Of a DNA stretch of 64,000 nucleotides, positions 32,681 to 44,785 are shown in pieces. The stretch is from Hirundichthys speculiger (lineage: Eukaryota; Chordata; Actinopteri; Beloniformes; Exocoetidae). The DNA lies in contig JAGFBZ010001119.1 in assembly GCA_018398805.1 (NCBI GenBank), positions 310,001 through 374,000 on the forward strand, in the 5' to 3' direction. The notes beneath the pieces were generated by a model. The model saw only the letters and a list, made by a program, of their open reading frames with translations, did not search any database and was not told where the DNA came from. How positions within the stretch are numbered: the first letter of the stretch is position 1; each line of letters starts with the position of its first letter. Made by a program: the position numbers and the translations under genes.

Positions 32681-33993
32681 CCAGTATTCTACATCCTGTT
32701 AGCTGTAAATGCTGCTGTGTTAATCTAACAAGAAAAAAAAAAAGCCTGAAGATGAGTTCTTTCATGTGGGGAATAATTTGCAACACTGTACCAAACAATA
32801 GCAAATAGATCTTAAAACTATAGAACTACCTAACATCAAATCAGTTCTGAAATTCAATGATACATTTTTCTCTGTTGCACTTTTTGTTTTTTTTTTTGTT
32901 TTGTTTTTTTCCCACATTTGTCATAACTATGCCATGATTCCCCTTACATACTTGAAAATGAATCAAGATCTAATTTTGACAAGTTAGTAATTTAATCTAA
33001 TGACAGCTTGTTTCCTCCAATCTGCCACGCTGCAATCAAGCAATTGGCAAGAAGCTGAGCACAGCAGTCTTTCATCAGCAGCAGTTCTTCACCAAAAGTT
33101 TGCTTGAAGTAAACAAATACTTGACATTCTTATTTCCATTCAAGATGTCCCTGAATGCTTTTGCAATAATCACAAGTAATCTTAAAATGCTTTTTATCCT
33201 TTGCCTTCACAGCCTCGTTTTTTTGTCTATTTACATTTACATGATAATGAACCTGTTTACTTGTAAGCAGTGTGACCTTCTTGTCAAAAGACAACCTTCC
33301 GCATCATCATGTCATCCAGGCAACTTTACAGTTATTTCCAAATAAAATGCTTAGAGTCAGATGATTGCATGCTAATTTGCATCGAGTACAACTTCAGCTG
33401 AGGGCAGACCTTGCACAGACTGAGCATCCAGCAATGCCACAGCAGAAAAGCAAAAGCTAGTTGAATGAAGGAGGCAGCCTTTCGGCCAAATTACTGTCAG
33501 GTCCTCGAAGGACGATTCGACCATTTTCTCCCACCTAAGCTTTAGCAGAGACCTGATACATTCCTGGTGGTTTCCTGCACTCACTACAGAAAAAAAACAG
33601 GACGGATTGATGACCTGATCTCTGAATTTCTTGCTGCAATCTCCCTAATTGCCTGGCCTTTGTGGACTAATTGCTTGTCTACTGCAACATGGTGCAAGTG
33701 TTGAAACAAGGACTCCCCTTAGAAGTAAAGGTTTGCCATCTTTAAAAGCTGCTTGTTTAAAATCAGGGAGATCCTGAAATCCAGACATATCATGGTCTCT
33801 TTGGCACGCCGCATCCTGAACAGCGCAGCGTGACTGCACTTAGATCTAATACAACTTTTGTCACTAAAATAAAAACATTTTTTTCTACTAGAAATTACTC
33901 TTTCTGCTGGGTCCATTTGTGTGATATTTATACCTGCACATACTGTTGCATTCGTTACTGTAACTTCTATAAGTTCTTGTGCCGTTAATACAC
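32681..33993. other. Gene-free stretch
   Basis: No exon supported. It contains a T-rich run near 32885-32911 and an octamer-like site ATGCTAATTTGCAT at 33369-33382 (see findings). Confidence 0.45.
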
Positions 33994-33996
33994 TTA

Positions 33997-34888
33997 GGGC
34001 CCGATCTTCAGCCAGATCTCCTAAAGGGGGAGAAAATTTAGGGATAGCGGGTAGCGGGAGGGGCGTTCCCCAGCAAAGAACGCAATCTTCCACTTTCCTA
34101 AACCCGCTATACCACCTGCACTACCTGCTATATTATGCATAGGAGTGGTTAGGGCGTTCTACCTGTTAAACCAATCAGTTCGTCAGAAGCCACTGCCTTT
34201 AAGAGCAGGTTGTGCTACCCGCAAGCCACTACCCGCAAACCGCTATGGAGCGTCTTCTCATCCAGATTAGAGCAACTCTCGTGCGCAGCTCGTCTGGGAC
34301 TCTGCTGTAGAGCTTCCTCCTCTTCCTTCCTCCTCCTCCGCACTGATATATACATAAAAATATTTTTACACCGACAATTCCTATCGGCTACCTGAAAGTC
34401 CCAGATAGTCGCCGTGCTCCCAGTAAACACACTCTGGTCGTCTATGGTTTAACTGGCGAGCAAGCCGTTTAAGACTATCTCTGCTATTTTCTCAGGGGTT
34501 CAACTGAGGCCAAATCACACTTTTTATACAAGAGATAATTTGAGAAATAGAGCCATTTGTGCACGTCCACATGTGACCAGGTGGACGCACATTGATGCTA
34601 TTTGGATGTGCTCTTGTACGCGCCAACAAACTCGGTATCTTGCGATTGCGGGTTGCGGGGTCAGACCACCCGCTACCCGCTACCCACGATCGCAAGATAC
34701 AGAGTTTGCGGAAAGGGCAAAAGACACACCAATTGCCACACCTACAATGTGAGTAAGGGAGTCGGCATAACGGGTAGCGGCTTTAGGCAGTAGAAGATTG
34801 CATTAGCGGTTGGCGGAGGTTCCTATACCCACAATTTGCGGGTAGCGGTTAGTGGGTAGCGGCTAACGGGAAGTGTACGATCGGGGCC
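33997..34888 (+). mobile_element. PIF/Harbinger-like element, copy 2, complete
   Basis: Ends GGGCCCGATCTTC and ...GTACGATCGGGGCC are inverted (GGGCCCGATC versus GGCCCCGATC). TTA flanks both sides (33994-33996, 34889-34891). A 3-bp TTA duplication with G-rich ends is characteristic of PIF/Harbinger. The sequence is full of AGCGGGTAGCGG-type motifs near both ends, possibly transposase sites. It is the same family as 8950-11259, in opposite orientation. No transposase, so it is non-autonomous. Confidence 0.82.
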
Positions 34889-34994
34889 TTAGACTACTAT
34901 TGGTTCTTTTTTTTTTTCTTTTTTTAAATACAGTTAAATTAGTTGTACAGCACACTATGTTCACCGTATGTCTGCAAATACTGTTACCTTAAAC

Positions 34995-35733
34995 CAGGGC
35001 TTTTCAACTCCAGTCCTTGAGGGTCCCGCTCCCGCCTGTCCTAGGGCTTCCACACATTGCACATTTATGGACAGTCGCAGATGAAGCATCAGTGTAATCC
35101 AAGATGTAAGATGATGAACTGCCATCACACTGATCTTGCAACCAAAGACCACCCGATATAAATTTCTGACAGTGTCAGAAATCCTACCACTCCGTCTACT
35201 TACCTGCCAAAAAAAATGCAACTTGAAATGACGCATTGATTATTGCAACATACCGCCATTCCAAAGAAAATCAAGAATCCAAAGTTAGCCTCTTCTCCTA
35301 ACTATGACCAGGAAACACATTCTTCTCCTTCGCAGCTTTTCTTTTATGCATTTTGGCACACGTAAATGTTAACCGTCAGCGCTTACAAATTATGCAGTTC
35401 TACATCTGCCACATCTTCCCATCAGATGTAGCCTACACTTCAGGAGGGGTCATCATCGTACAGTCTGCACATACCATTCTGGACATTGTGCCCGAGATTA
35501 GGCAAATGCAAATTGTACAGTGCAAGATGTTGTAATCTTATACGACTGCAGAAATCGTGCAGTCAAAAGGAGCCCTTGGATGTTCAATGAACCTGATTCA
35601 GATGATGGGCTTGTTAATAGACTTGATGACAAGCTGATGACGATCCAGTCCTTTCAATAAGGTGCAATGAAGCAGAGAAAAATCCAAGACATGCAGGACA
35701 GCAGCCCTCATGGACTGGAGTTGATGAGCCCTG
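34995..35733. mobile_element. Non-autonomous hAT element, 739 bp
   Basis: Ends CAGGGCTTTTCAACTCCAGT and ...ACTGGAGTTGATGAGCCCTG are inverted. Flanks CCTTAAAC (34987-34994) and CCTAAAAC (35734-35741) match at 7 of 8 bases. The right inner part resembles the hAT at 44786-45007 (GATGACAAGCTGATG and AAGACATGCAGG segments). No coding. Confidence 0.8.
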
Positions 35734-35741
35734 CCTAAAAC

Positions 35742-36806
35742 TCATGTTTTACAGCTACGAGTTCACCACCTTTACTATCAGCATTCCTACTACTATAGCA
35801 TTACCTGCTATGAGTTCTAATTATACATAATCATCACCATTATCATTCCAATTTTATTTTACTTACACAAAAGGGTGGATATGATTGAAAAAAAATTGCA
35901 CACACACACACACACCACCAAATTCCATTACTCTGCTGACCGCATTGATAATCTTGGTAGCGGTGGACAAAATGGCAAGAGCTCGACTGGACCATATGAG
36001 CTGACATGTCACATTACTTCCAACGCCCTTCTGTCAGATGCTGATTGCCCACATTAAAGCATATGACTTTTGAGATAAGGTTGCCATGACATTTTCTAGA
36101 TGGGGTTTGAAAAACGTCTGAAACAAAAGGCCGGTTAAATGGATTCCATTCTCCGCAGCGGCTTTGATACATTCTTATCGACAGGCTTATTCCCCGGTAG
36201 AATAGGATGTGCCAGGGGAGGAGACTAATGAAACAAACGGAGACCTCTATTCCCTTGACACACTGAATCTAAACCCACCTACTTATCCTGCGGCCCTGCC
36301 AAGCTCCAACTGGCTCTCTGTCACGATCGTAGTGGGTTGAAAGGTAAAATTCAAATGTGATATGTATTTATGATATTTTAACAACTTTTTATTACAATCT
36401 TAATCTAAAAGAGTGAAAGGGGAGAGGAAAAAAGAATCAAGCATTCCTGCTGGTTGGAAATGCACTGATGCGCAGTATGTAGGGACGGACTGACAATGAC
36501 TCACGACAGTGACAAGTCTTTGGAGCTCAGACTCCTGGTGAGATTGGATCCACAGTGACTATACAGCAGTATAAATAACTCCACCAGTGGATTAGATGAG
36601 GGAGCTCACAGCAGGCTGTTCATACCACTTAGACTGAAGGAAATAAACACAGGTACCAGGTGAAATGTCCAACAGCTATTGTGGCAATGAGGGACAGGGC
36701 TCCTGGGGCAATATGTTGAACTTTCTGGATGACAATGGGATTGAGGAATGGAACCACTGCACAAAAAAGTTGATAATACTTTTTTTCTTTCTTTTTTTTT
36801 TTTCTT

Positions 36807-36839
<33 letters not shown>

Positions 36840-39800
36840 AAAGAGAGAGCACCTTGGAGTTTTTAGAAGAGGAAAGCGATCTAACGGCCCATTTCTACCA
36901 ACTAGCATAGTCGCCAGGTACAGTACAGCAAACAATTATTTGCGTTTCATTCATCAAAAGTTGTGAACCACACCAATCAGCTTATTGGTCAAAGAATCAC
37001 CTCTTCTGTACGGTATGGGAGTAAAACACTTGTGCTTCAACAAAGCTAAACTACGTCTTTTAAGGAAGAAAGAATACAACCTGATGGATGTCCTCCATCT
37101 CTGTCCTTTTATTAACTGAGCTGCATTCTTCTTTCTTCATTTTTATTGACTGAAAACATGGTGCTGCACAGGCGTGATGTCACAGGTATGATGTCACAGT
37201 TACATGGTAGGTTTAGCTACAGGCGGACACAGCTGGCAGTGGAAATGCTGCCTGGATCAGGGCTTACCGTCCCAACCTGAGCTGTACCGCCAAGTGAGAA
37301 TTTGTGTCTTTTGAAACAAAGCTCTCCAATAAACCCCGACTTGGGATAATGTGATCCCATTACCTAAAGCCTCTAATCATGTAGCCTCTGCCAGTGGTTT
37401 TGGCTTCCATTGTTTTCAGAGGATATCTAGATAAGAGATACAAAGACCAATTTCTCCTGTTCTGTGTGAAGGTCATTGACTTGAATGCAAATAAAGTAAA
37501 AAAAAAAAAAAAAACAAAAAACATTTATTTGACTGCCTTAGTTTTCCAGATATTACTTTAGTTGTGTTTTATACTGCTTTATTCTTAAATGATAACCACA
37601 CGCTTTATACCTGGACCCAGATAAGTCTGCTCATACATGATTAGTCATGTTTCGTAGGGGGGTAAAATAATACTCTGCTTCCTGTACCAAACTCTTGTCC
37701 CTTGCATGGAGATACAGAGAATTTATATGCAACATCCAGAAAACAGAGCCTATTTAGATCCAACTATCTAACAACTGCAGTAAACACCAACGCCATCAAC
37801 ACCAATGCTGCTCAGAAGTCTTATGATCATTTACTGTAAAGAAGACAAAAAAAACAACTCAACGATTACTCCAAGCCTTCGTGTTCAACAGAAACATTTT
37901 GCTTGGCACTCTGTAACTCACAATATAATGTGTTTGAATTAATTGTCAGGGTGGAATTATTTCAGTTAATTAATATTCTTTCATTTAAAAATTGGTGGTT
38001 TTGTTTGTTTTTATGCAAGCAAAGTGTTAAAATGTTTCTCCAGTACAAATTTGGACAATTAATCAGGACCTTTAAGTGATTTTGTGGTCTTTTGTGGTTG
38101 AATCTGTCTTTCTCAATTGTAGACTTTTCCTTGGCTTCTTTTTCATTTGTACCGTGTCTGTGATTCTAATTAAGATCTCTTAACTTAATGACTTTTGCCA
38201 TGAACACTCTTTGGGATATTCCCTTTTGTATTTTATAATTATACAGGAGTTTTTGCTGAGAAAGATGTTCGAGTTTATACAATGTGAAGCAGCAGAAAAC
38301 AGCAGCAGCGCCTGAATGTCACGAGTCTTATTTTTGTTCCAGCCATTCACTCATAACAATTCACTCATAACTGACAGGTGAAACCTGCTGAAAGATAATC
38401 TATCATCACAGAGGAAGCTGATGAGGATCTCTTTTGTGGAAGGAGCAAAGATGTCCTGCAGGACACAGCAGTGCACAGAAACATCAAAGTACTGAGAATC
38501 GAGTAATCTCAATCAATAGCCTTCCTGAGAAATGTGTCTTGAGGAAAAAAGGAACAAATGTGGAGACAAAGAGGAAGGATAGATCCAGCATAAAGGGGGT
38601 TTTCTTTCCTAAATGCATCCGGATTCTTGAGTATTTTGTTTCCCGGGTCGCTGCGATGACAGAGCGTCAGGAAATCACTGTTAGCATCAATTCATCATCT
38701 CTGAAAAAGCAGCACACATAATGAGACTTATCAAGGACTCAGTGTCTGCCTCTAAATGGCTTTACAACAATGTTAGCAGCACTGAATCCTTTTAGGCTCT
38801 TTTTGTCCTTTTGCAATATTTCATACTTTTTCCTCATTTCAGATCCCTTGTTTGTTCCAAATTAATTCAGCCAAGAGGATAAAAACAAAGTCGCATTACA
38901 GTATGTGATAATCTGATCCTGTATTGGAGTTTCTTCTGGCGCACAAATTATGACCTAATGAACATCTATTTAACACTGAGGGAAGAAAAGAAACCCATTA
39001 CGTAATGCATAAAGCAGGAAGAGGTTGTCTGATCAACATCTTCCAAATAAAAATATTCACATATTTTTTTTATGTGAATAAAATATTTGGAAAATGCACA
39101 TGATCACAGTCAGTCTATGACTATGTAGCATCTTCAAAAACATATTAAAATAGACTGCTGTTCCAGAAAAAGATATGTTCCTCCAAATGACTTGCTAATT
39201 TAGCAACTGAAGTGAACTTGTTCTTTTAAATTTTTAAGCCTCAGGTTTACTGCTAAACCTGGTACTTTGGGAGTAAGTTTCAACTAAACATCACTAATGA
39301 ATGTATCTGGTTTTGTTGACTCACATTTAATACAAACTGGTCGGGCCAAAGAAGGATCGTATCCACCTAAAATACTGGCAAAAGCTTAAATTCATCTCAA
39401 ACAGAGAAAATTGTCCACAAGTGGCATCTTTTAAAGGGCTGCCAGTTTGTCTCGGACCAACTGCTCCAGCTGCTGAACATTTGATCACATGTATTTGGCT
39501 GAAAAGGTAAGTTCACATGGAAAAGACCTCAATCTAAAACATGATAAATATGTTCCATTTTCCATTAGGTTGTGTTTCTCAGAACCCTGTAAATATACAC
39601 CCCAGCCCCAAAGAATAAAGGTTTTTAAATGAGAGTCTGATTTAGCACAACAAAGTAGAAATTATATATTATGTAAACCATCTTTTCTGCATAAGCACAA
39701 TGTCTATTATTTTCCTGCAGAAAATAATCATTCAACTATCAGAAAAACTGCAGATTAATTTAGTCGAAAAACTTTTTTCACTCTCAAGTCAAATGTTTGC

Positions 39801-41799
39801 TGGATAGCAGGGGGGGCGGCATTTTTCTTTTCTAAACAAAAAGATTGATGAGGATAATTGCTAGCTGCAGGTTAAATCGTGATAATTATTAGATTGTCAT
39901 CAGGCTATTGTTGGTGCAGGGGAAAAGGATGGTGTAATTGCTGAGAAACAAAGCACAACAAATAAGAAAAAGCTGTGATTTATGCATTTGGCTAGTTAAA
40001 GAGAGAGCCTGCTCCATTTTCCTTTTTTTTTCTCTCTTCTCTCTCTCTCCAGTGTACTTGCTTCAGTTCAGACTGTTCAAACTGTCCACCCCACTGAGCT
40101 GCTGATGCTCCTCACATTAGGACACGAAACAATAGTCCCTGCACCCAGAGATATTTTTAACACGAGGAGCTCCTTTTCTCTCTCCTTCCCTCAGCTGTCA
40201 TGTTGCACTTCTACCGAACAACCCGATGTAGTACTTCAGTTTCCTCCCACAAAACCATAAAAAGGTTCTCTGCAGAAAAAAACGGATTCTTCTAGTACGT
40301 ACATTATCTTTTATTTGCTAAGACATGGGAGTGTCCTATACTCCCTCCAGGTATTCTCGGACGAGCTCATTGGATACAAAGTATTTGTTTTACCTGTAAA
40401 ATTTAGAACCAATCAGATTTTATAGGTCTGCGTGTTGGTCTGACTGTATTACTTCACACATCTGGCCATTAAGCTTATTTGTCTTCAGGCAAGATATTTG
40501 TTTTGGCCCAAAAGGCAGCTGGGTCTGTGAATGCGCCAATACGAACAAGTTTGACTCCTGTCTGTCCTCGTCTTCCTGCCTGTGTCGGCGTATAGTTGCA
40601 GGACAGGCAAGGGAGATAATTACAGACACATCATCTTTAATTAGTGAGAAATACAGACACATCAAGATGATGACTCAGAATGCTTTATACATTTGTAAGA
40701 TAGTAATTTAATGGTTATTTTTCTCGCTTGATAAATGCTGTGTTAGTGCATTATTGCTTAATTTCTTTTTAGGCATTTTAATTTTAAACATGTAATGCAA
40801 AATGCTGGTTAGAGAGAGAGCTTGTTTTGTTTTATTTTTTCTTTTTTGCAAATTCTGTGTGTGGTTTGTTGATAATCGGTTGATCTGATTTCTAGCAGAA
40901 GGGAAAAAAAAATAGCCCTGGAAGACCCATACTGGTAGACCTCTCACCTCTTTCACCAAAACCGTTCTGAGTTGGGTTAGTGTCCAACTTCGGGCCAATT
41001 CTTTGGCACAGGTTCAGGAAGAGCTGCATGGAAGAACTGGTTCCAGGGGCAGGATTCTCATGGCCAACCAAAACATGGCACTTGTCATTGTTACACATCT
41101 TGAGCTTTTAGTGAAGAAGCTAACTAAAAACAAAAGAACACACCAACTTAAGTTGCTAGTGGAGTCGTCATCTCTTTGTACTAAGGTTGTTGACCAAAGT
41201 GCAACAACCTGTGTAGTTGTTGTGTAACATATTTAGCAGTGGAATGAAATGCCAATACTTTAAAGAATTTATGTTAAAAAAAAAAACAACAAATAAACTA
41301 TTCAAGCTTATATCCTTTATGTTTAAAAAAAAAGAAGAACAAAAGAAAACTGCGCTTTAACATATGAGCAGTACACAAACAATTTGGAGTGGAAGAAAGA
41401 CTTCTCAGTGTTTGTGAACATTGTAGCTTATTTCCTCCTTTATGTGACAGCTACTGAAAGCTTAATAAGGCTGCTCATGTTATATTTAGCAAGATTGGGA
41501 CTATTTCTAGAAACTGGAGTCTCACATAAAGAGAATTCCAGTGTTAAGATAACCATATTACCGACATAATGCTAATGCTAAATCACTACCTCAGTCTAAC
41601 TATTCAAATGGGATTGTTTTTCCACCTACTGACTCAAGAAGAGGGGAAGTTGCAAGGCAGTTATTGGGCCACACACCATGAGTTACATAGACCGCATGGT
41701 TTGTGAGACAAAGGACCACTGAAATGACTGCAACCCCCAACATGCTTTGCAACGTTTTATTGTTTTATGGCAAGGTGTGAAGGGACATCATGCCCGTCT
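35742..41799. other. Long, mostly unique stretch without recognised genes
   Basis: About 6 kb with few repeats: a CA tract at 35899-35914, a poly-T then poly-G run at 36779-36837, poly-A near 37500, and tandem GATGTCACAG motifs at 37167-37199. No exon could be supported. AT-rich homeodomain-like patches (37930-38000, 39840-39990) could be conserved non-coding sequence, which only alignment can show. Confidence 0.45.
36809..36837 (+). repeat. Poly-G run, 29 bases, after a T-rich run
   Basis: An uninterrupted G homopolymer directly follows about 30 T/C bases. It could form quadruplex structures. Its length is uncertain in any assembly. Confidence 0.9.
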
Positions 41800-42493
41800 T
41801 ACTAGCTGAGGACCCTCTCCTCACAGCAGGGATTCCTGGCAAAGGCGGATCACGTCCCTTCACATAAATACCGGCTTCCTCCTTCCTCCTCTCTCTCTGA
41901 CCTCCTTCACCTGAAGCTGCACATCTCTCTGGTCTGCTCCAGCAAGGTAAATAGCCGAAGGCCTGCATTTCCCTGGCGACCTGTCCGCCTATCCCTCTGG
42001 TTGTCCAATGACAATCACACGCCTTGTCCGATTGTGACACGCCATATGGAGTGAGCCGCGACGTATGGAAGAAGCGACGCGTAGGAATCACCCGCGCGTC
42101 TCGGACACGTGATCAGCCTCAGACGAACCGGGAAGGAACACAGCCTGGCTGCCATTGCTGCGTAACGCCCCATCGCTATCTCGCTTGACCACAAAGAGAG
42201 AAAGAGGACGAGAGCTGCTCCTGAGTACCAGTGGAGCGTACGTTCAAATCTTTTCCTATACTACCAATCCTGGATTATCAATCCAGTTTCACGGACCCCA
42301 CAACACCATCGATCACTTCCGGAGTGATCCACGTAAGAGGCTTTTGTGTCTGGGGAGAGCTTGATTTAGTTTTGTTTGGCAATTCCATTTTCTCGTGTGT
42401 CCCATATGCTTAGAACCGGACCATCGGTCCCACCGTAACTGAATTTCGTTCATGTGTTTTTTTATTGCGAAAAGCAACTCCACTCTCCATTTC

Positions 42494-42613
42494 CATCCAT
42501 CCATCCATTATCTATACCTGTTTCATCCTCTAAAGGGTTACGGGGATCTGCTGGAGCCTATCCCAGCTGTCTACGGGCCAAAGGCAGGGGTACACCCTGG
42601 ACACGTCGCCAGT
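42494..42613 (-). mobile_element. 5'-truncated SINE tail with 13-bp duplication
   Basis: On the minus strand it runs from the GACGTGTCCAGGGTGTAC part of the SINE tail to GGATGGATGG. Direct repeats CACTCTCCATTTC lie at 42481-42493 and 42614-42626. It has the same tail as 31361-31510 and 51806-52125. Confidence 0.85.
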
Positions 42614-42802
42614 CACTCTCCATTTCTCAGTTCAAAATCAAAGCAGCTCTGTGAAGTGGCTTCACATCGCTGCATCTGTGGGAAAACGACAGAGTTGCTG
42701 TTGCTAGTCGTGAAGGACTTTCTAGCTTTGTTGTATTTACTCTGTCTTTTCTTTCCTATTTCTCCTTACTAACAATCTTCGTGATGAGGTTACACATGAC
42801 CT

Positions 42803-42954
42803 AGTCCGTCATCTTGTAGCGCCCTATCGCATGAGTCATCTTGGTGGGGAACGAGAACATCCTGTGATCTTGTCCGCCATCTTGTTAAGGGACGAGTGAC
42901 AACGTGATTTGGCCGCCATCTTGAAGTCCTCCTCACAGTATTAAGTCATCTTAG
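42803..42954 (+). promoter_or_regulatory. Cluster of YY1-like CATCTTG motifs
   Basis: CGTCATCTTG (42807), GTCATCTTGG (42835), CCGCCATCTTG (42874), GCCGCCATCTTG (42912) and GTCATCTTAG (42945) lie in 150 bp, all in one orientation. Two match the YY1 consensus closely. Surrounding sequence repeats loosely (ACGAG..ACA..GTGAT), suggesting degenerate tandem units. Confidence 0.5.
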
Positions 42955-43217
42955 TTTATCACATTTTAGTTTTAGTGTTGTGTCATTTCTTGTGCTGACT
43001 TTTAAAGCAACAGAGAAAAACTGGGATTCAGTTTATAAAGACTGCATGGGATCATATATATGTAAATACTCTTGGATCCAGATGCCCATGCTTTTAAAAA
43101 AAAGTTGCCAAGTAAATCAGATGCTGCTATCAGAAACTGAACATCTTCAAAAATAAATATTGTTGGGCGATTTAATATCAACCGCTGGTGAAAAACAAAA
43201 TTAAAAAAAAAGGTACA

Positions 43218-43221
<4 letters not shown>

Positions 43222-43305
<84 letters not shown>
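43222..43305. repeat. (AT)n microsatellite, left of hAT
   Basis: About 84 bp of perfect AT dinucleotides. It continues at 44602-44683 on the far side of the hAT insertion, so both were one tract. Confidence 0.95.
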
Positions 43306-43308
<3 letters not shown>

Positions 43309-43710
43309 GGCTGTCAAAGTTAACGCGTTAACGCGTGATTAACGCAAAATAATTTTAACGCAACTAATTATTTTAACGCATGATTAACGCGAGACTTAGC
43401 CTGGCCATAGAGTAGGTTTAATGAGCCTCGGGCCCCGCCGTAGTTGTAGTCCTGTAGTCCTCCGTAGTCCTGTCAAAACAGGAAGTCGTGCACTGACGTC
43501 GACGGCCATGCCGCAGACAGACAGACCTAAACATACCAACTTATCCCAACTACTGCTAACGGAGGTAAGTTCAGCTTCAAAACCTTGCCTGATGGCTAAC
43601 TCCACAAGATAAATGTTGTTTGTGTTTGCTGTCGATGTGAATTTAGTTACCACTGGAGTCCAACTACTCAAGTATCACTTGTCGGCTAATCAGAGCGCGG
43701 ATGCAGAGAG

Positions 43711-43736
43711 CCCCCCCCCCCCCCCCCCCCCCCCCC
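43711..43736 (+). repeat. Poly-C run, 26 bases
   Basis: An uninterrupted C homopolymer within the hAT element. Confidence 0.9.
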
Positions 43737-43892
43737 TCTCATTTGAAGCAAACCGCGAAAATATTTTGTATATGAAGAACATAAGAGAAAATATTGAGTA
43801 TATATATAATATATAATGGATTTGGCATTGCAGCAATAAATAAACATGCATTTGTTTTGCATAAAGCCAAGCATTTGTGTACTCTCATGTTA

Positions 43893-44470
43893 GGCAAGGC
43901 AACTTTATTTGTAGAACACAATTAGTACACAAGGCAATTCAAAGTGCTTTACAGATGCATAAAGTCACAAGAAGGCAAATAGAATCATTCCATACAAGCA
44001 TAAAAATAATCAATAATAAATAAAATTAATTAATAAAAAAATTAATTAATTAAATTAAATTAAAAATGAAGAGTGCAGATAAAATCCTTCCAGTCATCAT
44101 CTTCACATCTAAACAGAACTGTTTTCAGTCTGGATCTGAACATTGTCAGAGTTCAGGTCTGTCTCACATCTTCTAGAAGACTGTTCCAGATTTTAGGAGC
44201 ATAAAATTGAAATGCAGCTTCACCTTGTTTAGTCCTGACTCTGGACACCAGCAGGAGACCACTACCTGAGGTTCTCAGAGTCCAGGTTGGTTCATATGGA
44301 TCTAACATGTCAGAGATGGACTTTGGGGCCATGAAGAGACTTGAACACAAGTAGAGCTGTTTTAAAGTCTATTCTCTGAGTGACAGGAAGCCAGAGACCT
44401 CAGGACTGGACTAATATGGTCATATTTCCTGGTTCTAGTCAGGACTCGTATACAAGGACAAGTAATACAA
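43893..44470 (-). pseudogene. LINE 3' fragment nested in the hAT
   Basis: On the minus strand the translation includes MAPKSISDMLDPYEPTWTLR, then SGSGLLLVSRVRTKQGEAAF and APKIWNSLLEDVR (44350-44153), a typical C-terminus of CR1/L2-related LINEs. A frame change lies upstream near 44345. The 3' end at about 43893 carries the GGCAAGGCAACTTTATTTG-type sequence (plus strand) seen in many fish LINE tails, preceded by A-rich repeats at 44010-44070. It is distinct from the LINE at 31205-32680. Confidence 0.72.
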
Positions 44471-44598
44471 CTTGAAAAAGATCTGTATAAGGTAGATTTA
44501 GAACAGATAAAAATATGCGATTAATTTGCGATTAATCATGATTAACTATTGACAGTCATGCGATTAATCTGATTAATTATTTTGAGAAATTGACAGCC

Positions 44599-44601
<3 letters not shown>

Positions 44602-44683
<82 letters not shown>
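44602..44683. repeat. (AT)n microsatellite, right of hAT
   Basis: The other half of the AT tract split by the hAT insertion. Confidence 0.95.
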
Positions 44684-44688
<5 letters not shown>

Positions 44689-44785
44689 ATAGTGTTATGC
44701 AGTACTTATGTGGGTGGGGGGTGCAAAATGTTTTCTTCTTACTGGGGGGATGCAGCAGAAAGTAATTGAGAAGCATTGTTCAGAG

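Larger units (their letters stand above)
41800..42960. promoter_or_regulatory. CpG-rich stretch with YY1-like sites, candidate promoter
   Basis: Compared with its surroundings this stretch is rich in CpG (for example GCGACGCGTAGG and CCCGCGCGTCTCGG around 42070-42100). It has an E-box CACGTG at 42104-42109 and a cluster of CCATCTTG-type motifs at 42803-42954. It could be a host promoter, the 5' region of an unrecognised retroelement, or neither. A truncated SINE interrupts it. No start codon or splice donor could be tied to a known gene. Confidence 0.35.
43306..44601. mobile_element. hAT element inserted in an AT microsatellite, 1.3 kb
   Basis: Ends TAGGGCTGTCAAAG and ...AATTGACAGCCCTA are inverted repeats. 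The 8 bases on each side are ATATATAT (43298-43305, 44602-44609), consistent with a duplication within the tract. Subterminal GATTAACGCG and GATTAATC motifs occur near both ends. No hAT transposase is present. A LINE fragment and a 26-base poly-C run (43711-43736) lie inside. Confidence 0.85.
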
